Shown here: piece after piece, positions 57,045 to 64,000 of the stretch
Layout: the number at the start of each line of letters is the position of its first letter
How positions within the stretch are numbered: the first letter of the stretch is position 1
NCBI GenBank assembly: GCA_963816435.1
Contig: CAWFKS010000007.1
Span: forward strand, 62,001-126,000
DNA from: CAWFKS01 sp963816435
Lineage (GTDB): Bacteria > Pseudomonadota > Alphaproteobacteria > Rhizobiales > Rhizobiaceae
DNA: 64,000 nt
Direction of reading: 5' to 3'
Program-made: the position numbers and the translations under genes
Notes under the pieces: model-generated
Databases searched by the model: none
What the model was told of the DNA's origin: nothing
Seen by the model: only the letters and a program-made list of their open reading frames with translations

Positions 57045-57981
57045 ATGATATCTCTGACCATTCGCCAAATGGAATATTTCGAAGCGCTAGCGGAAACCAG
57101 CCATTTCGGTCGCGCAGCCGCTTTGATGGGCATCAGCCAGCCCGCGCTTTCAGCGCAGATCGCCGAACTCGAGCAGCGCCTGGAGCGGCGGCTCTTCGAA
57201 CGCGGTTCGCGATCGGTCAAGCTGACCGAGGACGGCCGGCTGCTGGCGCCGCATGTGGAGCGAATCCTGGCCGAAATCCGGGCCCTGGAGCAGGCGGCGC
57301 GGCGCGGGCGCGAGGCGATGGAGGGGCGGCTGCGCCTCGGCATAATTCCCACCGTCGCGCCATATCTGTTGCCGCGCGTCCTGCCTGCCCTGAAGCTGCG
57401 GTTTCCGCGGCTGCAGACGGAGTTGCGCGAGGCGGTCACGGCGACGCTGATCGAGGAAACGGTGTCGGGGCGGCTCGACGCCTTCGTCGCCGCCTTGCCC
57501 ATCGACCACCCCCGTCTGATCGCCGCAGAGCTTTACCGCGACCGGTTCTTTCTCGCGGTGGCGCAATCGGACCCGGCGTTCGAATCGCCGCCGGTGCCGC
57601 CGGAAAGCCCGGAACTCGAGCGGCTGATGCTGCTGGAGGAAGGCCATTGCATGCGCGACCAGGCGCTGGCCGTGTGCGGTAGCGTCAAGCCGGTCTCGAT
57701 GGCGAGCTACGGCGCGACCAGCCTCACCACGCTGCTGCAGATGGTCTCGCACGGGCTCGGCATCACGCTGATCCCAGAGATGGCGGTGACGGCCGGGACC
57801 GGGCTGCACGAACTGAAGATCGTGCCGCTTCGAGGAGCCGGCTCCGGCGCGCACGATATGTCTCGCATGGCGGAAGAACAGCCCGCGGCACGAGGAATGC
57901 CAGATGCTGGCGCGGTGTCTCAGCGAGATAGGCGCCGGGAGCGAGGCGCCACCGGAAACATCGCCACGGTCTGTCGCCTGA
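57045..57981 (+). CDS. oxyR: Hydrogen peroxide-responsive LysR regulator, OxyR (one frameshift)
   Basis: OxyR senses peroxide by forming a disulphide and activates katG. ATG at 57045 gives MISLTIRQMEYFEALAETSH; the helix-turn-helix is GRAAALMGISQPALSAQIAE. The two redox cysteines are Cys202 and Cys211 (GHCMRDQALAVC), matching the 199/208 spacing of E. coli OxyR. Near 57833 an extra C (CCGCTTCGAGG) breaks the frame; removing it gives FEEPAPARTICLAWRKNSPR and stop TGA at 57979-57981. Restored length about 311. Confidence 0.92.
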
Positions 57982-58548
57982 CTACTGGCCGTCGCCGATC
58001 ATGATATCAATCGGCGCATCGGCGTAGCTCATGTCCGGCGCAGGCACGTCCTCCACGTCGACGGTGACCTGTCGGTGATATTCGACGCCGCCGAAGTCGA
58101 GCGTATCGATCGACGGTGCCGACATGGTGCGCGTCAGGCCGTCACTGCATGTGAATTGCGGCCAGTCGAGCATGCGGCAGTCTATGGAGGCGAACCAGTT
58201 CGCCAGCGGCTCGGCCGCTGTGACGCGGAACCAGCCGTCGTTGACGCGGCGGACATAGGAGCCGTCGTCGCCATACCAGATCCACGGAACGGTGGGCGCC
58301 GGCCGTTCCGCGCCGACGATGGGATAGCCCGCATCGGCGCTGCCCGTGCTCTCGCCGAAGAAGCGATAGCGCACCATCGTGTCGGAATAGGCCGCGGCCA
58401 TCGCCGGCACCACCGGCCGGAACACCTTGCTGTCGGTCAGCGGATTGGCGCGCATGCGCGTGGAGGAAGTCACCTGCGCGAAGGCGCCAGTAACGGCGCA
58501 TGCAACCGCAATGCCGAACGCAGCGACGAATACGCTTTTGACAGACAT
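57982..58548 (-). CDS. Exported protein of unknown function
   Basis: The 188-residue protein starts MSVKSVFVAAFGIAVACAVT with a signal peptide ending around GAFAQ. The mature part has PWIWYGDDGSYVRRVNDGWF and CRMLDWPQFTCSDGLTRTMS with a cysteine pair, then EYHRQVTVDVEDVPAPDMSY and an acidic end. I recognise no family. The stop codon directly abuts the oxyR stop (57981/57982, convergent). It has its own leader; the next gene upstream, MAPEG, is 114 bp away. Confidence 0.7.
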   Translation of the reverse strand: MSVKSVFVAAFGIAVACAVTGAFAQVTSSTRMRANPLTDSKVFRPVVPAMAAAYSDTMVRYRFFGESTGSADAGYPIVGAERPAPTVPWIWYGDDGSYVRRVNDGWFRVTAAEPLANWFASIDCRMLDWPQFTCSDGLTRTMSAPSIDTLDFGGVEYHRQVTVDVEDVPAPDMSYADAPIDIMIGDGQ

Positions 58549-58662
58549 GGCAGCCCCGCCACCCACACGCTCACCGACAGCAGCGCCGAAACTCGACGCG
58601 ACCGCTGTCTCAATTCAAAACTCCCGGAGCGGCGCGAGTCAAGCCGCGCCGCAGCCCTGCCG

Positions 58663-59082
58663 TCAAGCGAGGCTGGCGATAGACAGCGCCAGCCACAGCC
58701 ACAGCAGTGCAAGCAGCACGAAACCCGCAATGAACAGCGGCTGGCGGTGGCGGATGCGGTTCGTCGTCACGTGGACGACCGCGTGCATGACGCGCGAGGC
58801 GACGAACAGCCAGGCGAGCGTCACCGAGACCGCATCGCCCGCGCCCGTGACGAAGAGCGCGAGGCAGGCGACGTAGAACAGCACCGGCAGTTCGAACTGG
58901 TTGGCCAGATTGTTGCGCACGAACAGGCTTTCGGGCGGCTCCTCGCGGTTTTCGCGGAACTGCGAAACGCGCGCGTGCCCTCCCCTCACCGCTTGGCGCC
59001 GGCGCAGCGAAAGCAGCGCATAGACGCAGTAGACGAGCAGCACCTGCGCGATCATCGGCCACAGGATGGCGGTGGAGGTCAT
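58663..59082 (-). CDS. MAPEG family membrane protein
   Basis: The 139-residue protein has four hydrophobic segments (ILWPMIAQVLLVYCVYALLS, FELPVLFYVACLALFVTG, AWLFVASRVMHAVVHVTT, LFIAGFVLLALLWLWLALS). The family signature is in ESLFVRNNLANQFELPVLFY and RVMHAVVHVTTNRIRHR. MAPEG members are glutathione-dependent or eicosanoid-type enzymes in eukaryotes; bacterial function is unclear. It lies 32 bp from guaB on the same strand. Confidence 0.88.
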   Translation of the reverse strand: MTSTAILWPMIAQVLLVYCVYALLSLRRRQAVRGGHARVSQFRENREEPPESLFVRNNLANQFELPVLFYVACLALFVTGAGDAVSVTLAWLFVASRVMHAVVHVTTNRIRHRQPLFIAGFVLLALLWLWLALSIASLA

Positions 59083-59114
59083 GAGGCGTCCTCTTGCAGC
59101 CTGATCACGAGTGC

Positions 59115-60617
59115 CTACGCAGCGCCCGGGTAGTTCGGGCTTTCGCGGGTGATCGTCACGTCGTGCGTGTGGCTTTCGCGCAGGCCGGCGCCCGAAATGC
59201 GCACGAAGGTTGCACGCTCCTTCAAGGCGGCGAGGTCGGCCGCGCCGACATAGCCCATGGCGGCGCGTAGTCCGCCGGCAAGCTGGTGCAGCACGCCCGC
59301 CACCGGTCCCTTGTAGGGGACCTGCCCCTCGATGCCTTCCGGCACCAGCTTCAGCGTATCGCGCACCTCGGCCTGGAAGTAGCGGTCGGCCGAGCCGCGC
59401 GCCATCGCGCCGACCGAGCCCATGCCGCGATAGGCCTTGTACGAGCGGCCCTGGTGCAGGTAGACCTCGCCAGGGCTCTCGTCGGTGCCGGCCAGCAGCG
59501 AGCCGACCATTGCCGCGCCCGCGCCGGCGGCGAGCGCCTTGGCGAGATCGCCCGAAAACTTGATGCCGCCGTCGGCGATGACCGTGACGCCCTGCCTGTC
59601 GGCCTCCTCGGCGGCGGCCATGATGGCGGTGAGCTGCGGCACGCCGACGCCGGCGACGATGCGCGTGGTGCAGATCGAGCCCGGCCCGATGCCGACCTTC
59701 ACGGCATCCGCGCCGGCATCGATCAGCGCCTTGGTGCCGTCCGCCGTCGCCACGTTGCCGGCGAGGATGCGCACCGAGTTCGACAGCTTCTTGGCGCGGC
59801 CGACGGCCTCGAGCACGCGCTGCGAATGGCCGTGCGCGGTGTCGATGACCAGAAGGTCGACGCCCGCCTCGATCAGCCGCTCGGCGCGCTCGAACCCGTC
59901 GTCGCCGACGGTGGTGGCGGCGGCCGCGCGCAGCCGGCCCTGTGCGTCCTTGGCGGCATTCGGGTTGAGCTGCGACTTCTCGATGTCCTTGACCGTGATC
60001 AGCCCGACGCAGTGTCCGTCCTGGTCGACCACGAGCAGCTTCTCGATGCGGTGCTGGTGGAGCAGCCGCTTGGCCTCGTCCTGGCTGACGTTCTCGGAGA
60101 CGGTGATCAGGTTTTCGTGCGTCATCAGCTGCCGCACCGGCTGGCCGGGATCCGAGGCGAAGCGCACGTCGCGATTGGTCAGGATGCCGATCAGCTTGCC
60201 GGTGGTGTGGCCGCCGAGCCCGCCGTTCTCGACCACCGGAATGCCGGATATGCCGTGGGCGCGCATCAGCGCGTGAGCGTCTGCCAACGTGGCGTCCGGG
60301 CCGATGGTGACCGGGTTGACCACCATGCCGGATTCGAACTTCTTGACCTGCCGGACCTCCTCGGCCTGCTCGGCAGGCGTGAAGTTGCGGTGGATGACGC
60401 CGATGCCGCCGGCCTGCGCCATGGCGATCGCCAGCCGCGCCTCGGTAACGGTGTCCATCGCCGCCGAAAGGATCGGGATGTTGAGCTCGATGTCGCCGGC
60501 GATCTTCGTGCGCACATCGGTCTGGCCGGGCAGAACCTCGGAATGGGCGGGCTGCAGCAGCACGTCGTCGAAGGTCAGCGCCTCTGCGCCGGTGAGAGTT
60601 TCGATGATCTTCGCCAT
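59115..60617 (-). CDS. guaB: Inosine-5'-monophosphate dehydrogenase
   Basis: GuaB oxidises IMP to XMP with NAD+, feeding GuaA. The 500-residue protein has two CBS domains inserted at about residues 95-215 (DAHALMRAHGISGIPVVENG; RLLHQHRIEKLLVVDQDGHC), the phosphate site GADAVKVGIGPGSICTTRIV with the catalytic Cys, and the mobile flap MGSVGAMARGSADRYFQAEV. Frame intact. guaA and rsmB are on the same strand farther on. Confidence 0.95.
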   Translation of the reverse strand: MAKIIETLTGAEALTFDDVLLQPAHSEVLPGQTDVRTKIAGDIELNIPILSAAMDTVTEARLAIAMAQAGGIGVIHRNFTPAEQAEEVRQVKKFESGMVVNPVTIGPDATLADAHALMRAHGISGIPVVENGGLGGHTTGKLIGILTNRDVRFASDPGQPVRQLMTHENLITVSENVSQDEAKRLLHQHRIEKLLVVDQDGHCVGLITVKDIEKSQLNPNAAKDAQGRLRAAAATTVGDDGFERAERLIEAGVDLLVIDTAHGHSQRVLEAVGRAKKLSNSVRILAGNVATADGTKALIDAGADAVKVGIGPGSICTTRIVAGVGVPQLTAIMAAAEEADRQGVTVIADGGIKFSGDLAKALAAGAGAAMVGSLLAGTDESPGEVYLHQGRSYKAYRGMGSVGAMARGSADRYFQAEVRDTLKLVPEGIEGQVPYKGPVAGVLHQLAGGLRAAMGYVGAADLAALKERATFVRISGAGLRESHTHDVTITRESPNYPGAA

Positions 60618-60773
60618 GGCCGATCCCCGGGCTCGCGGAATTGAATATGGGACGACCGCCCGGAGCCTCGTGGCCCGGCCGAACTCATGTCGTCCCTTTC
60701 AGGATTGGCGCCGGCAGGTAACACGCTTGCGAACGAATGGGAAGCGCACGATCCGCGCCTTGCGACTGCGGCC

Positions 60774-61859
60774 CTACCCCCTCTCCCAAGGCATGATCTT
60801 GCGCTGCAGCCATTGCAGGACGAGCGTCAGCCCCACGCCGAGCACCATCACGACGAAAAGGCCGGCATACATCTTCTCCGGGTTCAGCACTTCCCAGTAG
60901 TAGAAGGTCATGTACCCGACGCCCTGCTTGGCGCGCAGAAACTCGACCGAAATGATGACGATGAGTGCGGTCCCCAGCGCCAGCCGCAAACCGGCGAAGA
61001 TGACGGGCATCGACGCGGGAATGATGACGTGGCGGAAAAGCGACCAGCCGCGTGCGCCGTAGTTGCGGCCGGCCATCAGGAACACCGGGTCAATGTCGCG
61101 CACGCCGGCCATCGTGTTGATAGTCATCAGGAAGAACACCGACAGCGCCACGACAGTGATCTTCGGACCCTCGCCGAACGGATCGGCGAACATCAGCATG
61201 ACGATGGGAAAGATTGCGATCTTCGGCAGCACGTAGACGGCCGACAACGTGGCGTCGAGCATCAGCCGGACGGTTTTGTTGATGCCCATGATGATGCCGA
61301 GCAGGATGCCGGGTATTGCGCCGATGACGAAGCCGGCAAGGACGCGGCCCAGCGTCGCCTCGACATGGCCCTCGGCAAACAGGCTCCACACGCCTGCCCA
61401 GCCATGCGTTGCGAATTGCCCCGGGATCAGCCACGGCCGCCCGATCAGACTTGTCTCAGAAAACCTGTCGTACGAAACGAGCAGATCCCAAAGCGCGCGG
61501 GCGATCCGCGTCGGCTGCGGAAACCAGAGCGGGTTCAGGATCCCGGCATCTACGATGCCCTGCCAGGCGATGATCGCCAACACCGGGAATCCCGCTGCCA
61601 GCACGCGTTCGTAGAGGCTGCGACGCGCCGGCGGAACCGCGCGGCCGATGCGCTCGGCACCCACCACGACCAGCAGGAAATCCCCGGCGAGCGCGATCCA
61701 CCAGAGCGGTCGCCACATGCCGGACAGCGCGAGCGCCCCGTTCCACACGACCGCCGCAAGCGCCAGCGCAATGAGAAAGCCAGGCAGCGATGCGGAAAAC
61801 GGGCCTGCCGGTTTGCGCCCGGGCGCCGAGATGGGGGCGTTATCTGCCGCCTCGCTCAC
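60774..61859 (-). CDS. ABC transporter permease, NitT/TauT (SsuC) type, with N-terminal extension
   Basis: The 361-residue protein starts at GTG 61859, its start overlapping the ATPase stop (GTGA). The C-terminal half is a BPD_transp_1 permease with the EAA-type loop GARGWSLFRHVIIPASMPVI. The first 100 residues have additional hydrophobic segments (LPGFLIALALAAVVWNGALA and PLWWIALAGDFLLVVVGAER), so it is longer than the usual 250-280 residues. With the next two genes it forms an importer for an anion such as nitrate, sulphonate or taurine; the substrate is unknown. Confidence 0.87.
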   Translation of the reverse strand: MSEAADNAPISAPGRKPAGPFSASLPGFLIALALAAVVWNGALALSGMWRPLWWIALAGDFLLVVVGAERIGRAVPPARRSLYERVLAAGFPVLAIIAWQGIVDAGILNPLWFPQPTRIARALWDLLVSYDRFSETSLIGRPWLIPGQFATHGWAGVWSLFAEGHVEATLGRVLAGFVIGAIPGILLGIIMGINKTVRLMLDATLSAVYVLPKIAIFPIVMLMFADPFGEGPKITVVALSVFFLMTINTMAGVRDIDPVFLMAGRNYGARGWSLFRHVIIPASMPVIFAGLRLALGTALIVIISVEFLRAKQGVGYMTFYYWEVLNPEKMYAGLFVVMVLGVGLTLVLQWLQRKIMPWERG

Positions 61860-62680
61860 GCCTGCATCTCCATCGCGCGGGTCACCTCCGCACCGAGCAG
61901 GCGCCAGATCTCGCTTCTGAGTTCGGCGAAACGCGGGGTGTTGACGGTCTCGACGTTGCGCGGCCGCGGAATGTCGATGTGAAACGTCTCGAGCAGCCGA
62001 CCCGGATGGGCGCTCATCAGGATCACGCGATCACCCAGCAAGATGGCTTCGTCAAGGCTGTGCGTGATGTAGACGACGGTCTTGTGCGTCTCTTCCCAGA
62101 TGCGAAGCAATTCGTCCTGCAGCACAATGCGAGTCTGCGCGTCGAGCGCGCCGAGCGGCTCGTCCATCAACAGTACTTCGGGATCGTTGGCGAGTGCCCG
62201 CACGATGGAGACGCGCTGTTTCATTCCGCCGGAAATCTGCCCCGGATAGTAGTCGGCAAACTTTCTCAGCCCAACCCGCTCGAGCCAGTAACGGGCCGTA
62301 TCAAGTCGCTCGGCAGCGGGTACGCCACGCATCTGCAGCCCGAAGGCGACGTTCTCGATCACCGTCTTCCACGGAAACACCGCGTATTCCTGGAACACGA
62401 CGCTGTTGAGCGGCTTCGCAGGGCCGGCGCCCGGGCGGATGTCGACGCTGCCGGAAGAAAGCGTGTCGAGACCCGCGAGAATGCGCAGAAAGGTGGATTT
62501 CCCGCAGCCCGACGGGCCCACCACGCACACGAACTCGCGCTCGGCGACGTCGAGGCTGAAATCGTCGATAGCGGTAACCTGTCCGCGCGCCGTGCGGTAG
62601 ATCTTGGTAACGTTGCGAGCGGTTATCTTTGGCGGCCCCGACCGATCTGTCCCTTCAGCCATGGCGGCCGCCTTCATCAT
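61856..62680 (-). CDS. ABC transporter ATP-binding protein, NitT/TauT type
   Basis: The 274-residue protein has Walker A GPSGCGKSTF, the Q loop in NSVVFQEYAVFPWKTVIENV, the ABC signature ISGGMKQRVSIVRALANDPE, Walker B LLMDEPLGALDAQTR and the switch His in VVYITHSLDEAILLGD. It couples ATP hydrolysis to import by the neighbouring permease. ATG at 62680. A hairpin separates it from the binding protein gene. Confidence 0.92.
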   Translation of the reverse strand: MMKAAAMAEGTDRSGPPKITARNVTKIYRTARGQVTAIDDFSLDVAEREFVCVVGPSGCGKSTFLRILAGLDTLSSGSVDIRPGAGPAKPLNSVVFQEYAVFPWKTVIENVAFGLQMRGVPAAERLDTARYWLERVGLRKFADYYPGQISGGMKQRVSIVRALANDPEVLLMDEPLGALDAQTRIVLQDELLRIWEETHKTVVYITHSLDEAILLGDRVILMSAHPGRLLETFHIDIPRPRNVETVNTPRFAELRSEIWRLLGAEVTRAMEMQA

Positions 62681-62701
62681 CTTCGTTGCGCCAGGAGAAG
62701 A

Positions 62702-62723
62702 GGGCGGTGCTTGAGCACCGCCC
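62702..62723. promoter_or_regulatory. Intercistronic hairpin between binding protein and ATPase genes
   Basis: GGGCGGTGC (62702-62710) pairs with GCACCGCCC (62715-62723) around TTGA. No T run follows on the minus strand. Such hairpins after a binding protein gene commonly stabilise its message and keep it more abundant than the transporter genes. Confidence 0.6.
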
Positions 62724-62730
62724 GGAGTCT

Positions 62731-63777
62731 CTAGTTCTGATATTTCCCCAGCGCGGCGATTGCCTTGTCGACAAACCGGGTGTCGACGACCTTGCTCAGG
62801 TCGATCGGCTGGTCGTAGTCGGTCCGGCCATTCTCGCGGTGCACGCGCTCGACGTCGGCCAGCCCGTCGACGGGTATCGCCATGTTCGGATCGTAGACGA
62901 CCGGCGTTCCGTTCTTCAGCGCCTCCTCGGTGGAGGACGTGTAGGTCATGTAGGCGTCCATGTTCTCCTTGGAGAGATAGTCGTCGCCCTGCATCATGCG
63001 CGCCGCCTCGGTGAGAGCCAGAACGAAGCGCTCGGCCGCTTCGGGTCTCTCGTTGATGAATTTGCCCGAGCCTACGAAGGCCACAGTCATCAGGCCGGGA
63101 GTCAGGTCGGTCGCCAACACCTCGGCAGTGCCCGCGTCGACCATCTGGCCGGCGAACGGCGCGCCGGCAAGCGCTGCATCAATCGAACCGGAATCCATCG
63201 CGGCGGGCATGTCGGGGTTGCCGATATTCATAAGCTCGACGTCGCGGATCGTGAGATCGCCGCGTTCCAGCGCCTTGGCCGCCAGGTATTCGCCGCCGCT
63301 GCCGGGCCCGCCCGCAACTGCGATGCGCTTGCCCTTCAAGTCTGCGATCTCCTTCACGGAACCGTCGTCGGCGAGCTGCTTGCGAACCAGAAGCGCGGTC
63401 GGACTGTCATGCATCGGCTCAAGCGCGCCGGGAGCGATGACGCGGATATCGAGTCCACGGTTCCACGAGTTCCACAACGACGTGACAATGGCTATGCCGC
63501 CGACGTCGACGCTCCCCTGGGTCAGGAAGGCGATCGCCTCGGTGCCCGACTTCACCTTTTCCAGATCGACGTCGAGCCCGTATTTGTCGAAAAGGCCGCG
63601 CTGCTTGGCCACGTACATGGTGGCGAACTTCATGATCGGGACGTAGGCGACCTTGACCTTCTGTGGCGGGTCAAGCGGCGCGGGCGTATCCGCGGCAACG
63701 GCTGACCCGCCGACGAAGAGAATAGCGAGCCCCGCCAGCACGGCAGCAAGCCTCGACAGCGCGATCTTCGATTTCAT
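62731..63777 (-). CDS. ABC transporter substrate-binding protein, NitT/TauT type
   Basis: The 348-residue protein (MKSKIALSRLAAVLAGLAIL...) has a signal peptide ending near AVAAD. The mature SsuA/THI5-like domain shows VKVAYVPIMKFATMYVAKQR, GTEAIAFLTQGSVDVGGIAI and GKRIAVAGGPGSGGEYLAAK, which bind ligand between two lobes. I chose ATG at 63777, preceded by GGGAGGAAT. It is the first gene of the importer operon. The ligand is unknown; the closest families bind sulphonates, taurine, nitrate or pyrimidine precursors. Confidence 0.87.
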   Translation of the reverse strand: MKSKIALSRLAAVLAGLAILFVGGSAVAADTPAPLDPPQKVKVAYVPIMKFATMYVAKQRGLFDKYGLDVDLEKVKSGTEAIAFLTQGSVDVGGIAIVTSLWNSWNRGLDIRVIAPGALEPMHDSPTALLVRKQLADDGSVKEIADLKGKRIAVAGGPGSGGEYLAAKALERGDLTIRDVELMNIGNPDMPAAMDSGSIDAALAGAPFAGQMVDAGTAEVLATDLTPGLMTVAFVGSGKFINERPEAAERFVLALTEAARMMQGDDYLSKENMDAYMTYTSSTEEALKNGTPVVYDPNMAIPVDGLADVERVHRENGRTDYDQPIDLSKVVDTRFVDKAIAALGKYQN

Positions 63778-64000
63778 GTCATTCCTCCCTGGAACCCAGT
63801 TTCGGCACGGCTTTGCGTGAACCAGGCGACTCTGGGCGCCGTCGCGGCGCTTATGCGGCCGGCATCGGCGAACGAACTTTTCGCAACGTCCCGAGACCCG
63901 GCAATTTGTTCTAGGGACTCGATGGCTCCTGTCAACAATGAGATGTTCGGGCGCGGTGCCCAACGCGGGGAGCGCCAGAGCGGGACGCGCCCGGCCAACT

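Overview
The window is one G+C-rich chromosomal segment from an alphaproteobacterium, most likely a Hyphomicrobiales (Rhizobiales) member close to Mesorhizobium and other Phyllobacteriaceae. The evidence is the gene content and order: a RibB with a degenerate RibA-like tail, a split F0 operon (atpI-B-E-b'-b), BacA/SbmA, DUF1344 and DUF6101-type proteins, and the guaB...rsmB...guaA neighbourhood. It is almost entirely core metabolism. I see no prophage, transposase, integrase, CRISPR array, tRNA or rRNA.

Layout. 1-7 kb: membrane protein, ribB, aroC, DUF1344, histidine phosphatase, fabI, a DnaJ-class chaperone and a lipoprotein, then pdxH. 7.6-9.1 kb: an alpha/beta-hydrolase remnant, a SPOR-like protein and an 830-bp gene-poor stretch with small palindromes. 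9-20 kb: enoyl-CoA hydratase and acyl-CoA dehydrogenase (beta-oxidation), purD, ubiA, a MarR/oxidoreductase pair, a GlcD-type oxidase, sua5 and exported proteins. 20-27 kb: glyS and glyQ on the minus strand with a large secreted caspase-like protein between them on the plus strand. 27-34 kb: TPR protein and polyprenyl synthase (minus), then a plus-strand run of DUF2007, methyltransferase, S49 protease, small protein, ispE and moaB. 34-38 kb: cytochrome b561/MarR pair, short glycosyltransferase, radical SAM protein and rnhB. 38-44 kb: F0 ATP synthase operon, SleB hydrolase, der and a YfgM-like protein. 44-54 kb: NnrU-like, DksA-like, polysaccharide deacetylase, bacA, MFS, Na+/H+ antiporter, guaA, thioesterase, tspO and rsmB. 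54-64 kb: divergent katG/oxyR, small membrane proteins, guaB and a NitT/TauT-type ABC importer.

About 25 otherwise conserved genes (pdxH, purD, ubiA, glyS, glyQ, guaA, rsmB, katG, bacA, atpI, oxyR and others) are broken by one-base frame changes, with the conserved protein resuming in the next frame. Total lengths stay close to family lengths, so I read these as sequence errors and annotate full spans. The most interesting signals are not gene families. They are a duplicated glyS 5' end forming a 39-codon upstream ORF whose stop overlaps the glyS start, a low-G+C insert within glyS, a two-copy palindromic element with a compensatory base-pair change, tandem octamers in inverted orientation between aroC and ribB, paired operator-like repeats at two MarR genes, and nested inverted repeats around the rnhB start.
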